A stretch of DNA of 64,000 nucleotides from Chlorocebus sabaeus (Eukaryota; Chordata; Mammalia; Primates; Cercopithecidae): positions 744,001 to 808,000 of the forward strand of contig NW_027327637.1 in NCBI RefSeq assembly GCF_047675955.1, given 5' to 3'. Shown piece after piece: positions 46,497 through 59,540 of the stretch. A program made the translations under genes and the position numbers. The stretch's first letter is position 1. The number at the start of each line of letters is the position of its first letter. Under the pieces are notes generated by a model. The model worked only from the letters and a program-made list of their open reading frames with translations, did no database searches and was not told the origin of the DNA.

Positions 46497-49400
46497 TTCG
46501 TCTCACAGAGTTACATCTTTCCCTTCAAGAAGCCTTTCGCTAAGGCTGTTCTTGTGGAATTGGCAAAGGGATATTTGGAAGCCCATAGAGGGCTATGGTG
46601 AAAAAGGAAATATCTTCCGTTCAAAACTGGAAAGAAGCTTTCTGAGAAACTGCTCTGTGTTCTGTTAATTCATCTCACAGAGTTACATCTTTCCCTTCAA
46701 GAAGCCTTTCGCTAAGGCTGTTTTTGTGGAATTGGCAAAGGGATATTTGGAAGCCCATAGAGGGCTATGGTGAAAAAGGAAATATCTTCCGTTCAAAACT
46801 GGAGAGAAGCCTTCTGAGAAACTGTTCTATGTTCTGTTAATTCATCTCACCGAGTTATATCTTTCCCTTCAAGAAGCCTTTCGCTAAGGCTGTTCTTGTG
46901 GAATTGGCAAAGGGATATTTGGAAGCCCATAGAGGGCTATGGTGAAAAAGGAAATATCTTCCGTTCAAAACTGGAAAGAAGCTTTCTGAGAAACTGCTCT
47001 GTGTTCTGTTAATTCATCTCACAGAGTTACATCTTTAACTTCAAGAAGCCTTTCGCTAAGGCTGTTCTTGTGGAATTGGCAAAGGGATATTTGGAAGCCC
47101 ATAGAGGGCTATGGTGTAAAAGGAAATATCTTCCGTTCAAAACTGGAAAGAAGCTTTCTGAGAAACTGCTCTGTGTTCTGTTAATTCATCTCACAGAGTT
47201 ACATCTTTAACTTCAAGAAGCCTTTCGCTAAGGCTGTTCTTGTGGAATTGGCAAAGGGATATTTGGAAGCCCATAGAGGGCTATGGTGAAAAAGGAAATA
47301 TCTTCCGTTCAAAACTGGAAAGAAGCTTTCTGAGAAACTGCTCTGTGTTCTGTTAATTCATCTCACAGAGTTACATCTTTCCCTTCAAGAAGCCTTTCGC
47401 TAAGGGTGTTCTTGTGGAATTGGCAAAGGGATATTTGGAAGCCCATAGAGGGCTATGGTGAAAAAGGAAATATCTTCCGTTCAAAACTGGAAAGAAGATT
47501 TCTGAGAAACTGCTCTGTGTTCTGTTAATTCATCTCACAGAGTTACATCTTTAACTTCAAGAAGCCTTTCGCTAAGGCTGTTCTTGTGGAATTGGCAAAG
47601 GGATATTTGGAAGCCCATAGAGGGCTATGGAGAAAAAGGAAATATATTCCGTTCAAAAGTAGAAAGAAGCTTTCTGAGAAACTGTTCTATGTTATGTTAA
47701 TTCATCTCACAGAGTTACATCTTTCCCTTCAAGAAGCCTTTCGCTTAGGCTGTTCTTGTGGAATTGGCAAAGGGATATTTGGAAGCCCATAGAAGGGTAT
47801 GGTGAAAAAGGAAATATCTTTCGTTCAAAACTGGAAAGAAGCTTTCTGAGAAACTGCTCTGTGTTCTGTTAATTCATCTCACAGAGTTACATCTTTCCCT
47901 TCAAGAAGCCTTTCGCTAAGGCTGTTCTTGTGGAATTGGCAAAGGGATATTTGGAAGCCCATAGAGGGCTATGGTGAAAAAGGAAATATTTTCCGTTCAA
48001 AACTGGAAAGAAGCTTTCTGAGAAACTGCTCTGTGTTCTGTTAATTCATCTCACAGAGTTACATCTGTCCTTTCAAGAAGCCTTTCGCTAACGCTGTTCT
48101 TGTGGAATTGGCAAAGGGATATTTGGAAGCCCATAGAGGGCTATGGTGAAAAAGGAAATATCTTCCGTTCAAAACTGGAAAGAAGCTTTCTGAGAAACTG
48201 ATCTGTGTTCTGTTAATTCATCTCACAGAGTTACATCTTTCCCTTCAAGAAGCCTTTCGCTAAGGCTGTTCTTGTAGAATTGGCAAAGGGATATTTGGAA
48301 GCCCATAGAGGGCTATGGTGAAAAAGGAAATATCTTCCGTTCAAAACTGGAGAGAAGCTTTCTGAGAAACTGTTCTATGTTCTGTTAATTCATCTCACAG
48401 AGTTACATCTTTCCTTTCAAGAAGCCTTTCGCTAAGGCTGTTCTTGTGGAATTGGCAAAGGGATATTTGGAAGCCCATAGAGGGCTATGGTGAAAAAGGA
48501 AATATCTTCCGTTCAAAACTGGAAAGAAGCTTTCTGAGAAACTGCTCTGTGTTCTGTTAATTCATCTCAACGAGTTACATCTTTCCCTTCAAGAAGACTT
48601 TCGCTTAGGCTGTTCTTGTGGAATTGGCAAAGGGATATTTGGAAGCCCATAGAGGGCTATGGTGAAAAAGGAAATATCTTCCGTTCAAAACTGGAAAGAA
48701 GCTTTCTGTGAAACTGCTCTGTGTTCTGTTAATTCATCTCAACGAGTTACATCTTTCCCTTCAAGAAGACTTTCGCTTAGGCTGTTCTTGTGGAATTGGC
48801 AAAGGGATATTTGGAAGCCCATAGAGGGCTATGTTGAAAAAGGAAATATCTTCCTTTCAAAACTGGAAAGAAGCTTTCTGAGAAACTGCTCTGTGTTCTG
48901 TTAATTCATCTCACAGAGTTACATCTTTAACTTCAAGAAGCCTTTCGCTAAGGCTGTTCTTGTGGAATTGGCAAAGGGATATTTGGAAGCCCATAGAGGG
49001 CTATGGTGAAAAAGGAAATATCTTCCGTTCAAAACTGGAAAGAAGCTTTCTGAGAAACTGCTCTGTGTTCTGTTAATTCATCTCACAGAGTTACATCTTT
49101 CCCTTCAAGAAGCCTTTCGCTAAGGCTGTTCTTGTGGAATTGGCAAAGGGATATTTGGAAGCCCATAGAGGGCTATGGTGAAAAAGGAAATATCTTCCGT
49201 TCAAAACTGGAAAGAAGCTTTCTGAGAAACTGCTCTGTGTTCTGTTAATTCATCTCACAGAGTTACATCTTTCCCTTCAAGAAGCCTTTCGCTAAGGCTG
49301 TTCTTGTGGAATTGGCAAAGGGATATTTGGAAGCCCATAGAGGGCTATGGTGAAAAAGGAAATATCTTCCGTTCAAAACTGGAAAGAAGCTTTCTGAGAA

Positions 49401-50108
49401 ACTGCTCTGTGTTCTGTTAATTCATCTCACAGAGTTACATCTTTCCCTTCAAGAAGCCTTTCGCTAAGGCTGTTCTTGTGGAATTGGCAAAGGGATATTT
49501 GGAAGCCCATAGAGGGCTATGGTGAAAAAGGAAATATCTTCCGTTCAAAACTGGAAAGAAGCTTTCTGAGAAACTGCTCTGTGTTCTGTTAATTCATCTC
49601 ACAGAGTTACATCTTTAACTTCAAGAAGCCTTTCGCTAAGGCTGTTCTTGTGGAATTGGCAAAGGGATATTTAGAAGCCCATAGAGGGCTACGGAGAAAA
49701 AGGAAATATCTTCCGTTCAAAACTGGAAAGAAGCTTTCTGAGAAACTGTTCTATGTTCTGTTAATTCATCTCACAGAGTTACATCTTTCCCATCAAGAAG
49801 CCTTTCGCTAAGGCTGTTCTTGTGGAATTGTCAAAGGGATATTTGGAAACCCATAGAGGGCTATGGTGAAAAAGGAAATATCTTTCGTTCAAAACTGGAA
49901 AGAAGCTTTCTGAGAAACTGCTCTGTGTTCTGTTAATTCATCTCACAGAGTTACATCTTTCCCTTCAAGAAGCCTTTCGCTAAGCCTGTTCTTGTGGAAT
50001 TGGCAAAGGGATATTTCGAAGCCCATAGAGGGCTATGGTGAAAAAGGAAATATCTTCCGTTCAAAACTGGAAAGAAGCTTTCTGAGAAACTGCTCTGTGT
50101 TCTGTTAA
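46497..50108 (+). repeat. 21-monomer higher-order unit, copy b (3,612 bp)
   Basis: Same marker series as copy a. It is one monomer longer: between the CTATGTTG/TTCCTTTC monomer and the CTACGGAG monomer, copy b has three CCCTTC monomers (49097-49445) where copies a and c have two. It starts at the AATTCGTC variant. It lacks the two private changes of copy a and so is closer to copy c. Confidence 0.85.
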
Positions 50109-53100
50109 TTCGTCTCACAGAGTTACATCTTTCCCTTCAAGAAGCCTTTCGCTAAGGCTGTTCTTGTGGAATTGGCAAAGGGATATTTGGAAGCCCATAG
50201 AGGGCTATGGTGAAAAAGGAAATATCTTCCGTTCAAAACTGGAAAGAAGCTTTCTGAGAAACTGCTCTGTGTTCTGTTAATTCATCTCACAGAGTTACAT
50301 CTTTCCCTTCAAGAAGCCTTTCGCTAAGGCTGTTTTTGTGGAATTGGCAAAGGGATATTTGGAAGCCCATAGAGGGCTATGGTGAAAAAGGAAATATCTT
50401 CCGTTCAAAACTGGAGAGAAGCCTTCTGAGAAACTGTTCTATGTTCTGTTAATTCATCTCACCGAGTTATATCTTTCCCTTCAAGAAGCCTTTCGCTAAG
50501 GCTGTTCTTGTGGAATTGGCAAAGGGATATTTGGAAGCCCATAGAGGGCTATGGTGAAAAAGGAAATATCTTCCGTTCAAAACTGGAAAGAAGCTTTCTG
50601 AGAAACTGCTCTGTGTTCTGTTAATTCATCTCACAGAGTTACATCTTTAACTTCAAGAAGCCTTTCGCTAAGGCTGTTCTTGTGGAATTGGCAAAGGGAT
50701 ATTTGGAAGCCCATAGAGGGCTATGGTGTAAAAGGAAATATCTTCCGTTCAAAACTGGAAAGAAGCTTTCTGAGAAACTGCTCTGTGTTCTGTTAATTCA
50801 TCTCACAGAGTTACATCTTTAACTTCAAGAAGCCTTTCGCTAAGGCTGTTCTTGTGGAATTGGCAAAGGGATATTTGGAAGCCCATAGAGGGCTATGGTG
50901 AAAAAGGAAATATCTTCCGTTCAAAACTGGAAAGAAGCTTTCTGAGAAACTGCTCTGTGTTCTGTTAATTCATCTCACAGAGTTACATCTTTCCCTTCAA
51001 GAAGCCTTTCGCTAAGGGTGTTCTTGTGGAATTGGCAAAGGGATATTTGGAAGCCCATAGAGGGCTATGGTGAAAAAGGAAATATCTTCCGTTCAAAACT
51101 GGAAAGAAGATTTCTGAGAAACTGCTCTGTGTTCTGTTAATTCATCTCACAGAGTTACATCTTTAACTTCAAGAAGCCTTTCGCTAAGGCTGTTCTTGTG
51201 GAATTGGCAAAGGGATATTTGGAAGCCCATAGAGGGCTATGGAGAAAAAGGAAATATATTCCGTTCAAAAGTAGAAAGAAGCTTTCTGAGAAACTGTTCT
51301 ATGTTATGTTAATTCATCTCACAGAGTTACATCTTTCCCTTCAAGAAGCCTTTCGCTTAGGCTGTTCTTGTGGAATTGGCAAAGGGATATTTGGAAGCCC
51401 ATAGAAGGGTATGGTGAAAAAGGAAATATCTTTCGTTCAAAACTGGAAAGAAGCTTTCTGAGAAACTGCTCTGTGTTCTGTTAATTCATCTCACAGAGTT
51501 ACATCTTTCCCTTCAAGAAGCCTTTCGCTAAGGCTGTTCTTGTGGAATTGGCAAAGGGATATTTGGAAGCCCATAGAGGGCTATGGTGAAAAAGGAAATA
51601 TTTTCCGTTCAAAACTGGAAAGAAGCTTTCTGAGAAACTGCTCTGTGTTCTGTTAATTCATCTCACAGAGTTACATCTGTCCTTTCAAGAAGCCTTTCGC
51701 TAACGCTGTTCTTGTGGAATTGGCAAAGGGATATTTGGAAGCCCATAGAGGGCTATGGTGAAAAAGGAAATATCTTCCGTTCAAAACTGGAAAGAAGCTT
51801 TCTGAGAAACTGATCTGTGTTCTGTTAATTCATCTCACAGAGTTACATCTTTCCCTTCAAGAAGCCTTTCGCTAAGGCTGTTCTTGTAGAATTGGCAAAG
51901 GGATATTTGGAAGCCCATAGAGGGCTATGGTGAAAAAGGAAATATCTTCCGTTCAAAACTGGAGAGAAGCTTTCTGAGAAACTGTTCTATGTTCTGTTAA
52001 TTCATCTCACAGAGTTACATCTTTCCTTTCAAGAAGCCTTTCGCTAAGGCTGTTCTTGTGGAATTGGCAAAGGGATATTTGGAAGCCCATAGAGGGCTAT
52101 GGTGAAAAAGGAAATATCTTCCGTTCAAAACTGGAAAGAAGCTTTCTGAGAAACTGCTCTGTGTTCTGTTAATTCATCTCAACGAGTTACATCTTTCCCT
52201 TCAAGAAGACTTTCGCTTAGGCTGTTCTTGTGGAATTGGCAAAGGGATATTTGGAAGCCCATAGAGGGCTATGGTGAAAAAGGAAATATCTTCCGTTCAA
52301 AACTGGAAAGAAGCTTTCTGTGAAACTGCTCTGTGTTCTGTTAATTCATCTCAACGAGTTACATCTTTCCCTTCAAGAAGACTTTCGCTTAGGCTGTTCT
52401 TGTGGAATTGGCAAAGGGATATTTGGAAGCCCATAGAGGGCTATGTTGAAAAAGGAAATATCTTCCTTTCAAAACTGGAAAGAAGCTTTCTGAGAAACTG
52501 CTCTGTGTTCTGTTAATTCATCTCACAGAGTTACATCTTTAACTTCAAGAAGCCTTTCGCTAAGGCTGTTCTTGTGGAATTGGCAAAGGGATATTTGGAA
52601 GCCCATAGAGGGCTATGGTGAAAAAGGAAATATCTTCCGTTCAAAACTGGAAAGAAGCTTTCTGAGAAACTGCTCTGTGTTCTGTTAATTCATCTCACAG
52701 AGTTACATCTTTCCCTTCAAGAAGCCTTTCGCTAAGGCTGTTCTTGTGGAATTGGCAAAGGGATATTTGGAAGCCCATAGAGGGCTATGGTGAAAAAGGA
52801 AATATCTTCCGTTCAAAACTGGAAAGAAGCTTTCTGAGAAACTGCTCTGTGTTCTGTTAATTCATCTCACAGAGTTACATCTTTCCCTTCAAGAAGCCTT
52901 TCGCTAAGGCTGTTCTTGTGGAATTGGCAAAGGGATATTTGGAAGCCCATAGAGGGCTATGGTGAAAAAGGAAATATCTTCCGTTCAAAACTGGAAAGAA
53001 GCTTTCTGAGAAACTGCTCTGTGTTCTGTTAATTCATCTCACAGAGTTACATCTTTAACTTCAAGAAGCCTTTCGCTAAGGCTGTTCTTGTGGAATTGGC

Positions 53101-53548
53101 AAAGGGATATTTAGAAGCCCATAGAGGGCTACGGAGAAAAAGGAAATATCTTCCGTTCAAAACTGGAAAGAAGCTTTCTGAGAAACTGTTCTATGTTCTG
53201 TTAATTCATCTCACAGAGTTACATCTTTCCCATCAAGAAGCCTTTCGCTAAGGCTGTTCTTGTGGAATTGTCAAAGGGATATTTGGAAACCCATAGAGGG
53301 CTATGGTGAAAAAGGAAATATCTTTCGTTCAAAACTGGAAAGAAGCTTTCTGAGAAACTGCTCTGTGTTCTGTTAATTCATCTCACAGAGTTACATCTTT
53401 CCCTTCAAGAAGCCTTTCGCTAAGCCTGTTCTTGTGGAATTGGCAAAGGGATATTTCGAAGCCCATAGAGGGCTATGGTGAAAAAGGAAATATCTTCCGT
53501 TCAAAACTGGAAAGAAGCTTTCTGAGAAACTGCTCTGTGTTCTGTTAA
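50109..53548 (+). repeat. 20-monomer higher-order unit, copy c (3,440 bp)
   Basis: Same marker series at +3,612 bp from copy b up to the extra monomer, then +3,440 bp. No difference from copy b seen other than the missing monomer. At its right end AATTCGTC (53547) again starts what would be a fourth copy, but from ~53690 the sequence switches to the 40.1-kb block (AAGTTTTCTGAG, CCCTACAAG). Confidence 0.85.
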
Positions 53549-55050
53549 TTCGTCTCACAGAGTTACATCTTTCCCTTCAAGAAGCCTTTCGCTAAGGCTG
53601 TTCTTGTGGAATTGGCAAAGGGATATTTGGAAGCCCATAGAGGGCTATGGTGAAAAAGGAAATATCTTCCGTTCAAAACTGGAAAGAAGTTTTCTGAGAA
53701 ACTGCTCTGTGTTCTGTTAATTCATCTCACAGAGTTACATCTTTCCCTACAAGAAGCCTTTCGCTTAGGCTGTTCTTGTGGAATTGGCAAAGGGATATTT
53801 GGAAGCCCATAGAGGGCTATGGTGAAAAAGGAAATATCTTTCGTTCAAAACTGGAAAGAAGCTTTCTGAGAAACTGCTCTGTGTTCTGTTAATTCATCTC
53901 ACAGAGCTACATCATTCCCTTCAAGAAGCCTTTCGCTAAGGCTGTTCTTGTGGAATTGGCAAAGGGATATTTGGAAGCCCATAGAGGGCTATGGTGAAAA
54001 AGGAAATATCTTCCGTTCAAAACTGGAAAGAAGCTTTCTGAGAAACTGCTCTGTGTTCTGTTAATTCATCTCACAGAGTTACATTTTTAACTTCAAGAAG
54101 CCTTTCGCTAAGGCTGTTCTTGTGGAATTGGCAAAGGGATATTTGGAAGCCCCTAGATGGCTATGGAGAAAAAGGAAATATCTTCCGTTCAAAACTGGAA
54201 AGAAGCTTTCTGAGAAACTGTTCTATGTTCTGTTAATTCATCTCACAGAGTTACATCTTTCCCTTCAAGAAGCCTTTCGCTTAGGCTGTTCTTGTGGAAT
54301 TGGCAAAGGGATATTTGGAAGCCCATAGAGGGCTATGGTGAAAAAGGAAATATCTTTCTTTCAAAACTGGAAAAAAGCTTTCTGAGAAACTGCTCTGTGT
54401 TCTGTTAATTCATCTCACAGAGTTACATCTTTCCCTTCAAGAAGCCTTTCGCTAAGGCTGTTCTTGTGGAATTGGCAAAGGGATATTTGGAAGCCCATAG
54501 AGGGCTATGGTGAAAATGGAAATATTTTCCGTTCAAAACTGGAAAGAAGCTTTCAGAGAAACTGCTCTGTGTTCTGTTAATTCATCTCACAGAGTTACAT
54601 CTATCCTTTCAAGAAGCCTTTCGCTAACGCTGTTCTTGTGGAATTGGCAAAGGGATATTTGGAAGCCCATAGAGGGCTATGGTGAAAAAGGAAATATCTT
54701 CCGTTCAAAACTGGAAAGAAGCTTTCTGAGAAACTGCTCTGTGTTCTGTTAATTCATCTCACAGAGTTACATCTTTCCCTTCAAGAAGCCTTTCGCTAAG
54801 GCTGTTCTTGTGGAATTGGCAAAGGGATATTTGGAAGCCCATAGAGGGCAATGGTGAAAAAGGAAATATCTTCCGTTCAAAACTGGAAAGAAGCTTTCTG
54901 AGAAACTGCTCTGTGTTCTGTTAATTCATCTCACAGAGTTACATCTTTCCCTTCAAGAAGCCTTTCGCTAAGGCTGTTCTTGTGGAATTGGCAAAGGGAT
55001 ATTTGGAAGCCCATAGAGGGCTATGGTGAAAAAGGAAATATCTTCCGTTC
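53549..55050 (+). repeat. Block F, copy 2
   Basis: Second copy of 39965-41640, placed directly after the third 20-mer unit. It lacks one monomer (the one at ~40.44-40.61 kb) and has private changes TCTTTCTTTC (54352), GGAAAAAAGC (54369) and GTGAAAATGG (54511). Its position and sequence suggest that the 20-mer units were inserted or expanded within a once-continuous 39-41.6 kb-like stretch. Confidence 0.82.
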
Positions 55051-56414
55051 AAAACTGGAAAGAAGCTTTCTGAGAAACTGCTCTGTGTTCTGTTAATTCA
55101 TCTCACAGAGTTACATCTTTAACTTCAAGAAGCCTTTCGCTAAGGCTGTTCTTGTGGAATTGGCAAAGGGATATTTGGAAGCCCATAGAGGGCTATGGTG
55201 AAAAAGGAAATATCTTCCGTTCAAAACTGGAAAGAAGCTTTCTGAGAAACTGCTCTGTGTTCTGTTAATTCATCTCACAGAGTTACATCTTTCCCTTCAA
55301 GAAGCCTTTCGCTAAGGCTGTTCTTGTGGAATTGGCAAAGGGATATTTGGAAGCCCATAGAGGGCTATGGTGAAAAAGGAAATATCTTTCTTTCAAAACT
55401 GGAAAGAAGCTTTCTGAGAAACTGCTCTGTGTTCTGTTAATTCATCTCACAGAGTTACATCTTTCCCTTCAAGAAGCCCTTCGCTAAGGCTGTTCTTGTG
55501 GAATTGGCAAAGGGATATTTGGAAGCCCATAGAGGGCTATGGTGAAAATGGAAATATTTTCCGTTCAAAACTGGAAAGAAGCTTTCAGAGAAACTGCTCT
55601 GTGTTCTGTTAATTCATCTCACAGAGTTACATCTATCCTTTCAAGAAGCCTTTCGCTAACGCTGTTCTTGTGGAATTGGCAAAGGGATATTTGGAAGCCC
55701 ATAGAGGGCTATGGTGAAAAAGGAAATATCTTCCGTTCAAAACTGGAAAGAAGCTTTCTGAGAAACTGCTCTGTGTTCTGTTAATTCATCTCACAGAGTT
55801 ACATCTTTCCCTTCAAGAAGCCTTTCGCTAAGGCTGTTCTTGTGGAATTGGCAAAGGGATATTTGGAAGCCCATAGAGGGCAATGGTGAAAAAGGAAATA
55901 TCTTCCGTTCAAAACTGGAAAGAAGCTTTCTGAGAAACTGCTCTGTGTTCTGTTAATTCATCTCACAGAGTTACAACTTTCCCTTCAAGAAGCCTTTCGC
56001 TAAGGCTGTTCTTGTGGAATTGGCAAAGGGATATTTGGAAGCCCATAGAGGGCTATGGTGAAAAAGGAAATATCTTCCGTTCAAAACTGGAAAGAAGCTT
56101 TCTGAGAAACTGCTCTGTGTTCTGTTAATTCATCTCACAGAGTTACATCTTTAACTTCAAGAAGCCTTTCGCTAAGGCTGTTCTTGTGGAATTGGCAAAG
56201 GGATATTTGGAAGCCCATAGAGGGCTATGGTGAAAAAGGAAATATCTTCCGTTCAAAACTGGAAAGAAGCTTTCTGAGAAACTGCTCTGTGTTCTGTTAA
56301 TTCATCTCACAGAGTTACATCTTTCCCTTCAAGAAGCCTTTCGCTAAGGCTGTTCTTGTGGAATTGGCAAAGGGATATTTGGAAGCCCATAGAGGGCTAT
56401 GGTGAAAAAGGAAA
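54351..56414 (+). repeat. 6-monomer tandem duplication (two units of 1,032 bp)
   Basis: Units 54351-55382 and 55383-56414. Both begin with TCTTTCTTTC and contain GTGAAAATGG (54511/55543), CTTTCAGAG (T9A), TATCCTTTC, TAACGCTG and GGGCAATGG. Private changes: GGAAAAAAGC in unit 1; AAGCCCTTCGC at 55474 and TTACAACTTTCC at 55970 in unit 2. GTGAAAATGG is absent from the related 41.1-kb copy, so it arose before this duplication but after the block F duplication. Confidence 0.83.
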
Positions 56415-57693
56415 TATCTTCCGTTCAAAACTGGAAAGAAGCTTTCTGAGAAACTGCTCTGTGTTCCGTTAATTCATCTCACAGAGTTACATCTTTCCCT
56501 TCAAGAAGCCTTTCGCTAAGGCTGTTCTTGTGGAATTGGCAAAGGGATATTTGGAAGCCCATAGAGGGCTATGGTGAAAAAGGAAATATCTTCCGTTCAA
56601 AACTGGAAAGAAGCTTTCTGAGAAACTGCTCTGTGTTCTGTTAATTCATCTCACAGAGTTACATCTTTAACTTCAAGAAGCCTTTCGCTAAGGCTGTTCT
56701 TGTGGAACTGGCAAAGGGATATTTGGAAGCCCATAGAGGGCTATGTTGAAAAAGGAAATATCTTCCGTTCAAAACTGGAAAGAAGCTTTCTGAGAAACTG
56801 CTCTGTGTTCTGTTAATTCATCTCACAGAGTTACATCTTTCCCTTCAGGAAGCCGTTCGCTAAGGCTGTTCTTTTGGAATAGGCAAAGGGATATTTGGAA
56901 GCCCATAGAGGGCTATGGTGAAAAAGGAAATATCTTCCGTTCAAAACTGGAAAGAAGCTTTCTGAGAAACTGCTCTGTGTTCTGTTAATTCATCTCACAG
57001 AGTTACATCTTTCCCTTCAAGAAGCCTTTCGCTAAGGCTGTTCTTGTGGAATTGGCAAAGGGATATTTGGAAGCCCATAGAGGGCTATGTTGAAAAAGGA
57101 AATATCTTCCGTTCAAAACTGGAAAGAAGCTTTCTGAGAAACTGCTCTGTGTTCTGTTAATTCATCTCAACGAGTTACATCTTTCCCTTCAAGAAGACTT
57201 TCGCTTAGGCTGTTCTTGTGGAATTGGCAAAGGGATATTTGGAAGCCCATAGAGGGCTATGTTGAAAAAGGAAATATCTTCCGTTCAAAACTGGAAAGAA
57301 GCTTTCTGAGAAACTGCTCTGTGTTCTGTTAATTCATCTCACAGAGTTACATCTTTAACTTCAAGAAGCCTTTCGCTAAGGCTGTTCTTGTGGAATTGGC
57401 AAAGGGATATTTGGAAGCCCATAGAGGGCTATGGTGAAAAAGGAAATATCTTCCGTTCAAAACTGGAAAGAAGCTTTCTGAGAAACTGCTCTGTGTTCTG
57501 TTAATTCATCTCACAGAGTTACATCTTTCCCTTCAAGAAGCCTTTCGCTAAGGCTGTTCTTGTGGAATTGGCAAAGGGATATTTGGAAGCCCATAGAGGG
57601 CTATGGTGAAAAAGGAAATATCTTCCGTTCAAAACTGGAAAGAAGCTTTCTGAGAAACTGCTCTGTGTTCTGTTAATTCATCTCACAGAGTTA
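55974..57693 (+). repeat. 10-monomer duplication, unit 1 (1,720 bp)
   Basis: Markers recur at +1,720 bp: GTGTTCCGTT 56461/58181, GGAACTGGC with CTATGTTG, CTTCAGGAAGCCGTTCGC with CTTTTGGAATAGGC (56846-56883/58566-58603), and ACGAG/GAAGACTTTCGCTTAGG. The left edge is near 55974: TTACAACTT just before it is private. It partly overlaps the end of the 6-monomer duplication. Confidence 0.84.
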
Positions 57694-59540
57694 CATCTTT
57701 CCCTTCAAGAAGCCTTTCGCTAAGGCTGTTCTTGTGGAATTGGCAAAGGGATATTTGGAAGCCCATAGAGGGCTATGGTGAAAAAGGAAATATCTTCCGT
57801 TCAAAACTGGAAAGAAGCTTTCTGAGAAACTGCTCTGTGTTCTGTTAATTCATCTCACAGAGTTACATCTTTAACTTCAAGAAGCCTTTCGCTAAGGCTG
57901 TTCTTGTGGAATTGGCAAAGGGATATTTGGAAGCCCATAGAGGGCTATGGTGAAAAAGGAAATATCTTCCGTTCAAAACTGGAAAGAAGCTTTCTGAGAA
58001 ACTGCTCTGTGTTCTGTTAATTCATCTCACAGAGTTACATCTTTCCCTTCAAGAAGCCTTTCGCTAAGGCTGTTCTTGTGGAATTGGCAAAGGGATATTT
58101 GGAAGCCCATAGAGGGCTATGGTGAAAAAGGAAATATCTTCCGTTCAAAACTGGAAAGAAGCTTTCTGAGAAACTGCTCTGTGTTCCGTTAATTCATCTC
58201 ACAGAGTTACATCTTTCCCTTCAAGAAGCCTTTCGCTAAGGCTGTTCTTGTGGAATTGGCAAAGGGATATTTGGAAGCCCATAGAGGGCTATGGTGAAAA
58301 AGGAAATATCTTCCGTTCAAAACTGGAAAGAAGCTTTCTGAGAAACTGCTCTGTGTTCTGTTAATTCATCTCACAGAGTTACATCTTTAACTTCAAGAAA
58401 CCTTTCGCTAAGGCTGTTCTTGTGGAACTGGCAAAGGGATATTTGGAAGCCCATAGAGGGCTATGTTGAAAAAGGAAATATCTTCCGTTCAAAACTGGAA
58501 AGAAGCTTTCTGAGAAACTGCTCTGTGTTCTGTTAATTCATCTCACAGAGTTACATCTTTCCCTTCAGGAAGCCGTTCGCTAAGGCTGTTCTTTTGGAAT
58601 AGGCAAAGGGATATTTGGAAGCCCATAGAGGGCTATGGTGAAAAAGGAAATATCTTCCGTTCAAAACTGGAAAGAAGCTTTCTGAGAAACTGCTCTGTGT
58701 TCTGTTAATTCATCTCACAGAGTTACATCTTTCCCTTCAAGAAGCCTTTCGCTAAGGCTGTTCTTGTGGAATTGGCAAAGGGATATTTGGAAGCCCATAG
58801 AGGGCTATGTTGAAAAAGGAAATATCTTCCGTTCAAAACTGGAAAGAAGCTTTCTGAGAAACTGCTCTGTGTTCTGTTAATTCATCTCAACGAGTTACAT
58901 CTTTCCCTTCAAGAAGACTTTCGCTTAGGCTGTTCTTGTGGAATTGGCAAAGGGATATTTGGAAGCCCATAGAGGGCTATGTTGAAAAAGGAAATATCTT
59001 CCGTTCAAAACTGGAAAGAAGCTTTCTGAGAAACTGCTCTGTGTTCTGTTAATTCATCTCACAGAGTTACATCTTTAACTTCAAGAAGCCTTTCGCTAAG
59101 GCTGTTCTTGTGGAATTGGCAAAGGGATATTTGGAAGCCCATAGAGGGCTATGGTGAAAAAGGAAATATCTTCCGTTCAAAACTGGAAAGAAGCTTTCTG
59201 AGAAACTGCTCTGTGTTCTGTTAATTCATCTCACAGAGTTACATCTTTCCCTTCAAGAAGCCTTTCGCTAAGGCTGTTCTTGTGGAATTGGCAAAGGGAT
59301 ATTTGGAAGCCCATAGAGGGCTATGGTGAAAAAGGAAATATCTTCCGTTCAAAACTGGAAAGAAGCTTTCTGAGAAACTGCTCTGTGTTCTGTTAATTCA
59401 TCTCACAGAGTTACATCTTTCCCTTCAAGAAGCCTTTCGCTAAGGCTGTTCTTGTGGAATTGGCAAAGGGATATTTGGAAGCCCATAGAGGGCTATGGTG
59501 AAAAAGGAAATATCTTCCGTTCAAAACTGGAAAGAAGCTT
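57694..59540 (+). repeat. 10-monomer duplication, unit 2
   Basis: Second unit of the 1,720-bp duplication. A private CAAGAAACC at 58395 distinguishes it. It ends near 59540, where TCTGCGAAAC and then CTATGGAG appear instead of the expected canonical forms. Confidence 0.83.
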
